A stretch of 40,056 bases of DNA from Caulobacter sp. (lineage in GTDB: Bacteria > Pseudomonadota > Alphaproteobacteria > Caulobacterales > Caulobacteraceae), in NCBI GenBank assembly GCA_028291055.1, contig JAQGIP010000148.1, forward strand, positions 1-40,056. The letters run 5' to 3'. Below, piece by piece: positions 1 to 8,114 of the stretch; the first letter of the stretch is position 1; each line of letters starts with the position of its first letter. The notes under the pieces were generated by a model that saw nothing but the letters and a program-made list of their open reading frames with translations, was not told the origin of the DNA and made no database searches. A program made the position numbers and the translations under genes.

Positions 1-46
1 CGTCTCAGCCCAAAAGGCTCGGGGGCTGACGGCCGCTCCACCGACG

Positions 47-76
47 GTCCGCCTGGCGTTGGCGCGTCAGGCGGAC
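47..76. repeat. Short perfect hairpin at window edge
   Basis: A 9-base arm (GTCCGCCTG) is followed 12 bases later by its exact reverse complement. There is no T-run beside it on either strand, so it is not a clear terminator. The rest of bases 1-117 shows no gene. Confidence 0.5.
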
Positions 77-117
77 GTCCCGGAAGACAGCCAAATCTAG
101 CAGGCTCTCGACAGACA

Positions 118-275
118 AGGGGCTTACCGACTCCGACGACTATTCACGGTGTGGCGCAGGTGTTGGTGACGGTACAAACCCAGGCGCCAGAACACGCCCA
201 CCCTTTGACTCGGTAAACCCCACCCCCGCTTCGCGGGACCTCCCCGGCCGGTCCGCTTGGGCGGACCTGGGGAGG
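118..275 (-). repeat. Nested inverted repeat, truncated copy 1
   Basis: This is a copy of the roughly 212 bp repeat seen complete at 5003-5214, 14126-14336 and 25665-25876, in inverted orientation to those. It keeps the inner arms (around 121-133 and 218-227), the core and one terminal hairpin (239-275). The other terminal hairpin is replaced by unrelated sequence before about 118. Both inner-arm GANTC sites are kept as GACTC. It ends 3 bases beyond the stop codon of the FAD hydroxylase. Confidence 0.85.
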
Positions 276-278
276 ATG

Positions 279-1532
279 CTACAGCGCCTCGCCTCTCAAC
301 AATCTCGGCAGATCGCCCACCGCCCCGCCGGCTTCCTGCATGAAGAACCGCCGGGCCGGCCCGATGCGGTTGACCACCGCCATGCCCGCCCCGCGCGCCA
401 GGCGCAGCGCCGGGTTGTCGTTGGAGAACAGCCGCGTGAACACGTCGGTCGCCGCCGCCAGCATCACATTGTCGAACCGCCGCCACCGCGCATAGCGCTC
501 GAGCACGGCTTCGGAGCCGATGTCCTCGCCCAGGCGCAGGGCCTCCACCAGGACCTCGGCCAACGCAGCAGCGTCCTTCAGCCCCAGGTTCAGCCCCTGG
601 CCCGCGATCGGATGCACCCCATGGGCCGCGTCGCCCAGCAGGGCCACGCGCGGCGCGCTCATCCGCTCGGCCAGCGACAGCGCCAGCGGATAGGTGAAGG
701 TCGGCCCCACCGTCTCCACATGGCCCAGATAGTCGCCGAAGCGGCGTTGCAGGTGGGCCTGGAAGATTTCCGGCCGGGCAGTCTTCAGCGCCTCGCCCCG
801 CGCGCTGGTCTCCGTCCACACCAGGCTGGCGCGGTCGCCGGTCAGCGGCAGGATGGCGAAGGGGCCGCCGGGCAGGAAGTATTCGTGCGCCACGCCGCCG
901 TGCGGCCTGTCGAACTTCACCGTGGCGACCACGCCGGTCTGGCCATAGCCCCAGCCGATCTCGCCGATGCCGGCCTCGCGCCGCACCGTGGAGCCCCGCC
1001 CCTCGGCCCCGACCACCAGGGGCGCGCGCAGGGTGCGGCCGTCCTCCAGATGCACGGTGGCGCCCGATCCGTCGCGCTCCAGCCGCGCCACGCGCGCGGG
1101 CGCCTCGACGCGGATATTCTTCTCGAGGATGGCCGCCGCCAGGGCCGCGCGGATGTCGCGGTTCTCCAGCATGTAGCCGAGCGGTTCGCCCTCGGTGCGC
1201 CCGGCGATCTCGGCGCTGTCGAAGCGTAGGAAGAACGACGTCGCACCGGGCGTCGCCGCCCCCGGCGTGCGCCCGTCCGTGACCAGGATCTGCTCGATCC
1301 GCTGGGCCTTGGGCGCCAGGGCTTCACCGGCCCCGATCACCTTCCACTGGCGGAAGGCCGCGAAGGCGATGGCGGAGGAGCGGCCGTCGAAGGTCGGCGC
1401 GGTCATCGCGTCGAAGACCTGGGGGTCGACCAGCACGGCGGTCATACCGCCGCTGGCCAGCGCCAGGGCCAGGGTAGCGCCGGCCATACCGGCCCCGGCG
1501 ATGATCACATCGGCATCATGAGCTTGCGCCAT
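279..1532 (-). CDS. UbiH/UbiF/COQ6-family FAD-dependent hydroxylase
   Basis: A 417-residue flavoprotein of the UbiH/UbiF/VisC/COQ6 family. Members hydroxylate the benzoquinol ring during ubiquinone synthesis using FAD, NAD(P)H and oxygen. The N-terminal dinucleotide fold has GAGMAG at residues 13-18 and an acidic residue ending the second strand (VLVD, about 34-37). The second FAD motif, LLGDAAH, has its aspartate at about 301 and is followed by the family signature HPIAGQGLNLGLKD. Length is normal for the family. The gene diverges from ftsK across 136 bp. Which ring position it modifies (UbiH, UbiF, or the alphaproteobacterial UbiL/UbiM types) cannot be decided from this reading, so no symbol is given. 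Confidence 0.9.
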   Translation of the reverse strand: MAQAHDADVIIAGAGMAGATLALALASGGMTAVLVDPQVFDAMTAPTFDGRSSAIAFAAFRQWKVIGAGEALAPKAQRIEQILVTDGRTPGAATPGATSFFLRFDSAEIAGRTEGEPLGYMLENRDIRAALAAAILEKNIRVEAPARVARLERDGSGATVHLEDGRTLRAPLVVGAEGRGSTVRREAGIGEIGWGYGQTGVVATVKFDRPHGGVAHEYFLPGGPFAILPLTGDRASLVWTETSARGEALKTARPEIFQAHLQRRFGDYLGHVETVGPTFTYPLALSLAERMSAPRVALLGDAAHGVHPIAGQGLNLGLKDAAALAEVLVEALRLGEDIGSEAVLERYARWRRFDNVMLAAATDVFTRLFSNDNPALRLARGAGMAVVNRIGPARRFFMQEAGGAVGDLPRLLRGEAL

Positions 1533-1668
1533 GGGCGGTTATGTCGCTCGCGCGGCGGCGATGTCCAGAGGCCGCGAACGCCGCCCTGGTAAACGCCCCT
1601 TAACCCTCTTCCTGCAAGCGTAGGCGGTTGAAGTAACGCGCCCGTGGGGGCGTGACGGAGGGTGGCAT

Positions 1669-4056
1669 ATGGCGAGGGTTGCGCGGCGCACGGGCTTTGA
1701 GCTTGCCCTCGACCTGGCGGCCGGCCTGTGGAACCAGCCCACCGCGGCCCGGTTCCGGGGCGGCGTGGTGGCGGCGGCGGGCGCGGCTTTGGTCCTGGCC
1801 TTCGCGACCTACAACGCCGGCGATCCCAGCCTGAACTCCGCCGGTGTGGCGGACGCCACCAATGCGCTGGGCGACGGCGGGGCCGTGCTGGCCGACGTCT
1901 TCATCCAGTCCTTCGGCCTGGCCGCCTGGGCCGCGGCCCTGCTGATGGTGCTGTTCGGCTCCGCCCGCGCCATCGAACCCGATCCGGACGCCAGCCGGGG
2001 CGACACCCGCCGGCGCGCCCTGCTGGCCGTCGTCGGCCTGTTCGCGCTGGCCGCCCTGCTGGGCCAGGCCCCCAGGCCCGCCACCTGGCCCCTCGCCCGG
2101 GGCCTGGGCGGCTTCTGGGGCGACGGCCTGCTGCACGGCCTGACCCGCGTCGTGGCCTTCACCCGCCTGCCCGCCGCCGATCTGATCGCGGCGATGATCT
2201 GGGGCATCGGCGCCATCTTCGCCCTGGCCTATGCCCTGCGCGTCACCCCCCGCGGCCTGTCGTCGGCCTTCGCGGGGCTCAGCGCCGCCCTGCACCGCGA
2301 GCCGGAACCCGAGCCGGCGCCGGTCATCAAGCGCCGCGCCGCCCGCGCGGCGGAGGCGCAAGCCCCCACCCATGGCGACGCCCAGGTGGCCCAGCGCGCG
2401 CCCGCGCCCGCCGACGACCGTTTCGAGGCCGATGACGACGGCATGGACAGCCGCCCCCTGGCCGTGCGCACGCCCAAGCCGGCGTCCAAGGACTCGGGCC
2501 GCGAAAGCCGCGAGCGCCAGAAGACCTTCGATTTCGTCCGCCCCGGCGGCTTCGCCCTGCCCGAACTGGCCATGCTGGCCAAGCCCAAGCCCCGCGCCTC
2601 CACCTTCGACGAGGGCGCGCTGAAGCAGAATGCGCGGCTGCTGGAGAGCGTGCTGGCCGAGTTCGGCGTCAAGGGCGCCATCGACAACATCCGCCCCGGC
2701 CCCGTGGTCACCCTCTATGAGCTGGTGCCCGCCCCCGGCGTGAAGCACGCCCGCGTCGTGGCCCTCTCCGACGACATCGCCCGGTCGATGAGCGTCGCCG
2801 CCTGCCGCGTGGCCGTCGTCCAGGGCCGCAACGCCATCGGCATCGAACTGCCCAACGCCCGGCGCGAGACCGTCTATCTGCGCGACCTGCTGGCCAGCCC
2901 CGACTATGAGAAGGCCAGCCAGGCCCTGCCCATGGCGCTGGGCGAGACCATCGGCGGCGAGCCCTATATCGCCGACCTGGCCCGCATGCCCCACCTGCTG
3001 ATCGCCGGCACCACCGGATCGGGCAAGTCGGTGGGCGTCAACGCCATGATCCTGTCGATCCTCTACCGGCTGCCGCCCAGCGAATGCCGCTTCATCATGA
3101 TCGACCCCAAGATGCTGGAGCTCAGCGTCTATGACGGCATCCCCCACCTGCTCTGTCCGGTGGTCACCGATCCCAAGAAGGCCATCGTGGCGCTGAAATG
3201 GACGGTGCGGGAGATGGAGGACCGCTATCGCCGCATGTCCAAGATCGGCGTGCGCAACGTCAGCGGCTTCAACGAAAAGGCCCGCGACCTGATCGCCAAG
3301 GGTGAGCACTTTGAACGCACGGTTCAAACGGGCTTCGACGACGCCGGCCGGCCGATCTACGAGAGCGAGAAGATCGTTCCCGAACCCATGCCCTATCTGG
3401 TCGTCGTCATCGACGAGGTCGCCGACCTGATGATGGTGGCGGGCAAGGACATCGAAGGCGCGGTGCAACGCCTGGCCCAGATGGCCCGGGCCGCCGGCAT
3501 CCACCTGATCATGGCCACCCAGCGCCCGTCGGTGGACGTCATCACCGGCACCATCAAGGCCAACTTCCCGACCCGGATCTCCTTCCAGGTCACGAGCAAG
3601 ATCGACGCGCGCACCATCCTGGGCGAACAGGGCGCCGAACAGCTGCTGGGCCAGGGCGACATGCTCTACATGGCCGGCGGCGGCAAGGTGACCCGCCTGC
3701 ACGGCCCCTTCGTCTCCGACGGCGAGGTCGAGGCGGTGGCCAAGTTCCTGCGCGGCCAGGGCGAACCCCAATACCTGGAAGAGATCACCACGGGCCCCGA
3801 CGAGGACGACGACGGCGGCGCGATGACGGACATCACCGGGGGCGGTGGCGGTGGCGGCGGCGACCAGCTCTACGACCAGGCCGTGGCCGTCGTGACCCGC
3901 GAGCGCAAGGCCTCGACCAGCTACCTCCAGCGCGTCTTCCGCATCGGCTACAACACCGCCGCCAACCTGATGGACCGCATGGAGCGCGAGGGCGTCGTCT
4001 CCTCGCCCAACCACGCGGGCAAGCGCGAGATCCTGGCCGGGCCGCCGCCGGTCTAA
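1669..4056 (+). CDS. ftsK: DNA translocase FtsK
   Basis: A 795-residue FtsK/SpoIIIE ATPase that pumps DNA at the division septum so that chromosome termini are cleared and dimers resolved. The N-terminus (about 25-190) is hydrophobic with several predicted membrane spans, followed by a charged Ala/Pro-rich linker to about 290. The motor domain has Walker A GTTGSGKS at 447-454 and Walker B VVVIDE ending at D582-E583. A glycine run (about 723-731) separates the motor from the C-terminal winged-helix gamma domain (about 732-790) that reads KOPS-type polarity sequences. The linker is much shorter than in E. coli FtsK, so the whole protein is shorter. A GGAGGG sequence lies just upstream of the ATG at 1669 and supports this start. 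Confidence 0.97.
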   Translation: MARVARRTGFELALDLAAGLWNQPTAARFRGGVVAAAGAALVLAFATYNAGDPSLNSAGVADATNALGDGGAVLADVFIQSFGLAAWAAALLMVLFGSARAIEPDPDASRGDTRRRALLAVVGLFALAALLGQAPRPATWPLARGLGGFWGDGLLHGLTRVVAFTRLPAADLIAAMIWGIGAIFALAYALRVTPRGLSSAFAGLSAALHREPEPEPAPVIKRRAARAAEAQAPTHGDAQVAQRAPAPADDRFEADDDGMDSRPLAVRTPKPASKDSGRESRERQKTFDFVRPGGFALPELAMLAKPKPRASTFDEGALKQNARLLESVLAEFGVKGAIDNIRPGPVVTLYELVPAPGVKHARVVALSDDIARSMSVAACRVAVVQGRNAIGIELPNARRETVYLRDLLASPDYEKASQALPMALGETIGGEPYIADLARMPHLLIAGTTGSGKSVGVNAMILSILYRLPPSECRFIMIDPKMLELSVYDGIPHLLCPVVTDPKKAIVALKWTVREMEDRYRRMSKIGVRNVSGFNEKARDLIAKGEHFERTVQTGFDDAGRPIYESEKIVPEPMPYLVVVIDEVADLMMVAGKDIEGAVQRLAQMARAAGIHLIMATQRPSVDVITGTIKANFPTRISFQVTSKIDARTILGEQGAEQLLGQGDMLYMAGGGKVTRLHGPFVSDGEVEAVAKFLRGQGEPQYLEEITTGPDEDDDGGAMTDITGGGGGGGGDQLYDQAVAVVTRERKASTSYLQRVFRIGYNTAANLMDRMEREGVVSSPNHAGKREILAGPPPV

Positions 4057-4150
4057 AAGGCGCCGGTCTGAGGACGCCGGCCATTCCGGCGCCGATTGCG
4101 CGCCACAATGGAAGGTCATAGCTGTTGGGCTATCCGGAGACTTTCGCCCC

Positions 4151-4783
4151 ATGACGCCCATCACCCGACGCGCCGCCCTGGCCACATTGGCCGCCCTGAC
4201 CGCCACCCCCGCCTTCGCCCGGGCCCTGTCGCCCGAGGACCGCGCCAGCGCCGTCAAGGCCGCCGACGGCATCCAGGCGCTGAAGGAGGTCAAGGGCCGC
4301 TTCGAGCAGACCGACAACCGCGGCGGCGTCACCCAGGGAACCATCTATCTGAAGCGCCCGGGCCTGGCGCGGTTCGCCTATGACCCGCCCTCCGGCCTGA
4401 CGGTGGTCTCGGACGGGGAACACGTCTCCATCGCCGACACCCGCCTGAAGACCTTCGACCGCTATCCGTTGGGCAACACCCCGCTGGCGCTGTTCCTCAA
4501 GGCCCAGGTGCGCCTGGACCGCGGCGTCTCCATCAGCCGCGTCGAGCGACGGCCCGACGGCGGCTTCTCCATCACCGCCCGCGACGGCCTGCGCCGCACC
4601 CGCGGCTCCATCACGCTGGACTTCGGCGCGGGCGAGCCGGCGCCCCTACGCGGCTGGACCCTGGTGGACGCCCAGGGCGCCATCACCCGCGTGCGCATCC
4701 TCAACCTGGCCCCCGCGCCGGGTCTGGACCCGGCTCTTTTCGTCATCCGTGACCCTCGAAGGGCGCCTGCGTCGCATCGCTGA
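4151..4783 (+). CDS. lolA: Periplasmic lipoprotein carrier LolA
   Basis: A 210-residue LolA-family protein, which carries lipoproteins released by LolCDE across the periplasm to the outer membrane. Residues 1 to about 25 form a signal peptide with a twin-arginine-like start (TRRAALATLAALTA) and an AFA-type cleavage site. The mature part shows the family pattern GRFEQ, then GTIYLKRPGLARFAYDPPSG, then VSDGEHV. Length fits the family. It lies 94 bp downstream of ftsK on the same strand. Its stop codon is followed directly by a short inverted repeat (TTGTG, 7 bases, CACAA; 4784-4800) and, 170 bp on, by a strong terminator. Confidence 0.88.
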   Translation: MTPITRRAALATLAALTATPAFARALSPEDRASAVKAADGIQALKEVKGRFEQTDNRGGVTQGTIYLKRPGLARFAYDPPSGLTVVSDGEHVSIADTRLKTFDRYPLGNTPLALFLKAQVRLDRGVSISRVERRPDGGFSITARDGLRRTRGSITLDFGAGEPAPLRGWTLVDAQGAITRVRILNLAPAPGLDPALFVIRDPRRAPASHR

Positions 4784-4826
4784 TTGTGACAATCGCACAA
4801 CACGCAAGTCGTGAGCGATGTTCGGC

Positions 4827-4858
4827 TTGACTTAGTCGCCGCCAGTGGCAAATATAAC
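4827..4858 (+). promoter_or_regulatory. Candidate promoter for small RNA
   Basis: TTGACT at 4827-4832 and TATAAC at 4853-4858 resemble -35 and -10 elements. The spacing is 20 bp, longer than the usual 16-18, so the assignment is tentative. The surrounding stretch is clearly richer in AT than its neighbours. Transcription from it would run into the terminator at 4954-4989. Confidence 0.4.
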
Positions 4859-4865
4859 ACTTATA

Positions 4866-4989
4866 CGGCCCGTGCGCCCGACCTCGCACAAGCCGGACGA
4901 CCCGTGCCGGACCCTATCCCCTCCCGGCGGCGGCATGAGAGACCACTTTCCCCCGCCCGGCCTGTGAATACGGGCCGGGCGTTTCTTTT
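4866..4989 (+). ncRNA. Candidate small RNA between lolA and xth
   Basis: About 124 bases lie between a promoter-like sequence and a strong intrinsic terminator and contain no convincing reading frame. The 5' part can fold into a small hairpin (GTGCG 4872-4876 with CGCAC 4885-4889). A C-rich stretch, CCCCTCCC at 4918-4925, could pair with Shine-Dalgarno sequences, as in several trans-acting alphaproteobacterial RNAs. The alternative is simply the 3' untranslated end of the ftsK-lolA transcript. I do not recognise it as a named RNA family. Confidence 0.4.
4954..4989 (+). terminator. Intrinsic terminator after lolA
   Basis: A perfect 9-bp GC stem (CGCCCGGCC at 4954-4962, GGCCGGGCG at 4973-4981) with a 10-base loop is followed directly by TTTCTTTT. 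It reads on the plus strand and ends either the lolA message or the candidate small RNA. Confidence 0.92.
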
Positions 4990-5002
4990 GGGAACAAGCC
5001 AT

Positions 5003-5214
5003 CCTCCCCAGGTCCGCCCAAGCGGACCGGTTGGGGAGGTGTCGCGAAGCGACGGAGGGGTTTACCGAGTCAAAGGCTGCGCGCGTTCTGGCGCCTGAGT
5101 TCGTGCCCTCACCAACCCCTGCGCCACACCGCGAATAGTCGTCGGAGCCGGTAAACCCCTCCGCGCCTTCGGCGCACCTCCCCAACCGGCTCGCTGCAGG
5201 CTCGCCTGGGGAGG
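5003..5214. repeat. Nested inverted repeat, copy 2
   Basis: A complete 212 bp copy. Terminal hairpins lie at 5003-5039 and about 5178-5214, each bounded by CCTCCCCA and TGGGGAGG. Inside them are inverted arms GAGGGGTTTACCGAGTC and its near-complement. The right arm reads GAGCC here, so this copy has lost one of its two GANTC sites. It fills most of the gap between the lolA terminator and xth, ending 56 bp before the xth start. Confidence 0.95.
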
Positions 5215-5270
5215 ACGGCTTACCGCCGCACCCCGTTCCCTTTCCCCTCAAACGCCCCTACTTCCCCCGT

Positions 5271-6083
5271 ATGCGCCGTCTCCGTATCGCCACCTGGAAC
5301 ATCAACTCCGTGCGCCCGCGCACCGAGCACATCGCCCGCTTTGTCGCCGAGCAGGCGCCCGATGTCCTGTGCCTGCAGGAGATCAAGTGCCAGACGCATG
5401 AGTTCCCCAAGGAGGCCTTCGAGGCCGTGGGCCTGCGCCACTTCGCCATCGCCGGCCAGAAGGGCTGGCACGGGGTGGCCATCGCCTCGCGCCTGCCGAT
5501 CACCGAGACGGCCGCTATCGGCGCCTGCCGCGAGGGCCACGGCCGCTGCGTGGCGGCCACCGTCGAGGGGGTGGAGATCCACAACTTCTACATCCCGGCC
5601 GGCGGCGACCTGCCCGACCGCGAACAAAACGCCAAGTTCGACCACAAGCTGGACTTCTATGAGCGGCTGACCGCCGACATGGCCGCCCGCGATCCGTCCA
5701 AGCCGCTGATCCTGACCGGCGACCTCAACGTCGCGCCCGGCGAGAACGACGTCTGGAACCACAAATACATGTCCAAGGTGGTCAGCCACACGCCCATCGA
5801 GGTCGAGGCCATGCGCGCCCTGCAGGCCTCGCTCGGCTTCATCGACCTGCACCGCGAAGCCGTGCCCGAGCCCCAGAAGCTGGCCAGCTGGTGGAGCTAC
5901 CGCGCCCAGGACTTCCGCGTCTCCAACCGCGGCCTGCGCCTCGACCACATCTGGGCCAGTCCCGGCCTGCGCGAGGCGGCCTTCCGCGACGGCCAGGTAG
6001 CCTGCCGCGTCCACGACGACGTGCGCGAATGGGAAAAACCCAGCGACCACGCGCCGGTCAGCGCGGATTTGTACCTCGGCTAG
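5271..6083 (+). CDS. xth: Exodeoxyribonuclease III (AP endonuclease)
   Basis: A 270-residue Xth-family enzyme that cuts DNA at abasic sites and degrades duplex DNA 3' to 5' in base excision repair. The endonuclease/exonuclease/phosphatase fold is plain: TWNINS with N10, LQEIK with the metal-binding E37, the LTGDLNVAPGENDVW block with catalytic Asp and Asn near the middle, LRLDHIW, and the C-terminal SDHAPV with the Asp-His pair. Length is standard. The ATG at 5271 places the first beta strand immediately, as expected. It converges with the next gene, leaving only 4 bp between the stop codons. Confidence 0.96.
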   Translation: MRRLRIATWNINSVRPRTEHIARFVAEQAPDVLCLQEIKCQTHEFPKEAFEAVGLRHFAIAGQKGWHGVAIASRLPITETAAIGACREGHGRCVAATVEGVEIHNFYIPAGGDLPDREQNAKFDHKLDFYERLTADMAARDPSKPLILTGDLNVAPGENDVWNHKYMSKVVSHTPIEVEAMRALQASLGFIDLHREAVPEPQKLASWWSYRAQDFRVSNRGLRLDHIWASPGLREAAFRDGQVACRVHDDVREWEKPSDHAPVSADLYLG

Positions 6084-6087
6084 CCGG

Positions 6088-6699
6088 TTAGGCCTGCCGA
6101 TAAGCGGTGTGGGTATAGTACTTGGGCCGCGCATCCAGGCGGACGTGGAGCCAGGGCACGCCTAGTCCCGATGTGCTGAGCCAGACGGGCGACCCTGTTT
6201 CGTTGACCCATGCGTCAGTCGCCAGCCCCACCTCGCGCCACAACGCCCGAACCTGTAGCGGCCCCGCAGTCCGCAGGAAGCCGGCCAAGTGCGCATAGGA
6301 CGCCCCATCCTCAAGATCGCGGGGGACAACGAGTTCAGCATCCCCGCCAAGGTTTTTGAAGGAGACGACTTCCCGAGAGGCCGCCGCGCCGCTGAGCGGT
6401 GTTTTGAAAGGTGTGGAATTAGCGAGAGCCGTTGCTAGCCCAGGCGCATCCACCAGAACGCAAACAAATGGCTGATCGAGCGACGCACGTGTCCAGGCGG
6501 GGGTCTCCCAGAAAAAGGCGTCGAATGGCGCTTTCGCTAAGGCATCGCTGAAGACCCCGCAAAAGCCGGTGTCCTCGCGCCAAAGGCGCAACACCTCCGC
6601 GCGCGAAAGGCCGCGCTCATCCCCCGGGGTATCGGCAAACCTGAGTTCGATCTCGTGCTCAGAGAGCCGCTTGGCAATTTCGTGATACAGCGCCGCCAC
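6088..6699 (-). CDS. Uncharacterised protein, possibly DUF6940 family
   Basis: A 203-residue soluble protein without signal peptide or membrane segment. I tentatively connect it with the DUF6940 family from the C-terminal pattern GVPWLHVRLDARPKYY and the central FFWETPAW block, but this is from memory. No catalytic motif is apparent. It lies 21 bp downstream of cenR on the same strand and may be read through from it. Its codons are less GC-biased at third positions than its neighbours (for example AAC/GTT/TTT-rich stretches around 6350-6480). This suggests a later arrival than the flanking housekeeping genes. Confidence 0.75.
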   Translation of the reverse strand: MAALYHEIAKRLSEHEIELRFADTPGDERGLSRAEVLRLWREDTGFCGVFSDALAKAPFDAFFWETPAWTRASLDQPFVCVLVDAPGLATALANSTPFKTPLSGAAASREVVSFKNLGGDAELVVPRDLEDGASYAHLAGFLRTAGPLQVRALWREVGLATDAWVNETGSPVWLSTSGLGVPWLHVRLDARPKYYTHTAYRQA

Positions 6700-6720
6700 C
6701 CCTGCCTTGTGTCTATCGTC

Positions 6721-7407
6721 TCAGGGCTGCAGCCGGTAACCGCCCGCTTCCGTCACCAGCAGCCGCGCATTGGCCGGATCCGGCTCGATCTTCTGGCGCA
6801 GGCGATAGACGTGGGTTTCCAGGGTGTGGGTTGTGACCCCGGCGTTATAGCCCCAGACCTCCGCCAGCAGCTCCTCGCGCGACACCGACTTGTCACCGGC
6901 CCGGTAGAGGTATTTCAGGATCGAGGTCTCCTTCTCCGTCAGCCGGGTCTTCTTCTGCTTCTCGTCGATCAGCAGCTTGGCCGAGGGGCGGAACTCATAG
7001 GGGCCGATGTGGAAGCTGGCGTCTTCCGACTGCTCATGGCTGCGCAGCTGGGCGCGGATGCGGGCCAGCAGCACGTTGAAGCGGAAGGGCTTGGTCACAT
7101 AGTCGTTGGCGCCCGAGTCCAGTCCCAGGATCTGGTCGCTGTCGGCGGCCGCCGCCGTCAGCATGATGATCGGGGCCGCCACCCCGTTCTTGCGCATCAG
7201 CCGGCAGGCCTCGCGCCCGTCCATGTCGGGCAGGTCCACGTCCAGCAGGATCAGGTCGGGCCGGGCCTCGCGCGCCAGCTGCACGCCCTTGCCGGCGGTG
7301 TCGGCCTCGACGGCGGCAAACTCCTCATGCAGCTGCAGCTGTTCGGCCAGCGCGCCGCGCAGATCGTTGTCGTCGTCGATGATGAGGAGGGTTTTTCGCG
7401 GAGCCAT
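6721..7407 (-). CDS. cenR: OmpR-family response regulator, CenR-like
   Basis: A 228-residue two-component response regulator. The receiver domain (1 to about 120) has the acidic pocket D11-D13, phospho-acceptor D56, T84 and K106. The C-terminal winged-helix domain (about 130-225) carries the recognition pattern TLETHVYRLRQKIEP and ends GGYRL. In Caulobacter, CenR with the kinase CenK controls the cell envelope and is essential. I assign this ortholog from overall sequence and from the nearby ntrZ. No kinase gene is adjacent. The frame stays open well upstream, but the receiver domain begins at this ATG. No Shine-Dalgarno is visible, so the message may be leaderless. Confidence 0.88.
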   Translation of the reverse strand: MAPRKTLLIIDDDNDLRGALAEQLQLHEEFAAVEADTAGKGVQLAREARPDLILLDVDLPDMDGREACRLMRKNGVAAPIIMLTAAAADSDQILGLDSGANDYVTKPFRFNVLLARIRAQLRSHEQSEDASFHIGPYEFRPSAKLLIDEKQKKTRLTEKETSILKYLYRAGDKSVSREELLAEVWGYNAGVTTHTLETHVYRLRQKIEPDPANARLLVTEAGGYRLQP

Positions 7408-7466
7408 GGGGGGAAGATGCACCGGTTCGGTTGGGAACGCCAAGCTCGGGACGGTATGGGGCGGAT

Positions 7467-8114
7467 TTAGGCCCGCGCGCCGAACAGGGCCGAGCCCACC
7501 CGCACATGGGTGGCGCCGAAACGGATCGCCAGTTCGAAATCCCCGCTCATCCCCATCGACAGCGCGCCCAGGCCGTTGCGCGCGGCGATCTTGGCCAGCA
7601 GGGCGAAGTGGGGGCCGGCCGGTTCCCCCACCGGCGGGATGCACATCAATCCGCTCACCCTCAACCCATGCTCGCGGCGGCATTGTTCGATGAAGGCGTC
7701 CGCCTCGCCGGGCGCGACGCCGGCCTTCTGCGCCTCCTCCCCGGTGTTGACCTGCACATAGAGGACCGGCGCGCGGCCTTCGCGCTGGATCGCCTCGGCC
7801 AGTTCGATAGCGAGCTTTTCGCGGTCCAGCGTCTCGATGACATCGAAGAAGGCCACCGCCTCGCGCGCCTTGTTGCTTTGCAGCGGCCCGATCAGCCGCA
7901 ACTCGATCTCTTCCCGGCGGCCCGACCACCGCTCAACGGCCTCCTGCACCCGGTTTTCGCCATACACCCGCTGCCCGGCGGCCAGGATCGGCGCGATCGC
8001 CTCCCACGGCTGTTGCTTGCTGACCGCCGTCAGCGTCACATCGGCGGGGTCGCGCCCGGCCGTCTTGGCGGCGGCGGCGATGCGGGCGCGGATATCATCG
8101 AGGGACGTGGTCAT
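7467..8114 (-). CDS. YggS-family pyridoxal-phosphate homeostasis protein
   Basis: A 215-residue PLP-binding protein of the YggS/PROSC family, which buffers free pyridoxal phosphate and has no known enzymatic activity. The alanine racemase N-terminal barrel is recognisable. The PLP lysine is K33 in AVSKQQ. The family blocks GENRVQEA, LIGPLQSNK, VNTGEEAQKAG, GLMCIPP and LSMGMSGDFELAI follow in order, ending GATHVRVGSALFG. The frame extends upstream but the family start matches the ATG at 8114. That ATG overlaps the TTG start of the divergent ThiE-like gene. Confidence 0.93.
   Translation of the reverse strand: MTTSLDDIRARIAAAAKTAGRDPADVTLTAVSKQQPWEAIAPILAAGQRVYGENRVQEAVERWSGRREEIELRLIGPLQSNKAREAVAFFDVIETLDREKLAIELAEAIQREGRAPVLYVQVNTGEEAQKAGVAPGEADAFIEQCRREHGLRVSGLMCIPPVGEPAGPHFALLAKIAARNGLGALSMGMSGDFELAIRFGATHVRVGSALFGARA

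Noticed and set aside
124..819. Reading frame starting inside repeat copy 1
   Set aside because: Its peptide includes the translated repeat, also present in frames at the other copies; it overlaps the real FAD hydroxylase gene in another frame.
1597..1611. Single TTAA near the ftsK promoter region
   Set aside because: The second TTAA half-site at 7-base spacing is absent, so it is not a CtrA box. The same holds for the TTAA at 9233, 13055, 14113 and 20542.
1600..4344. 914-residue reading frame opposite ftsK
   Set aside because: It mirrors ftsK, has no recognisable motif, and is what high-GC codon bias produces on the other strand. Similar long mirror frames occur opposite leuS, mnmG and rho.
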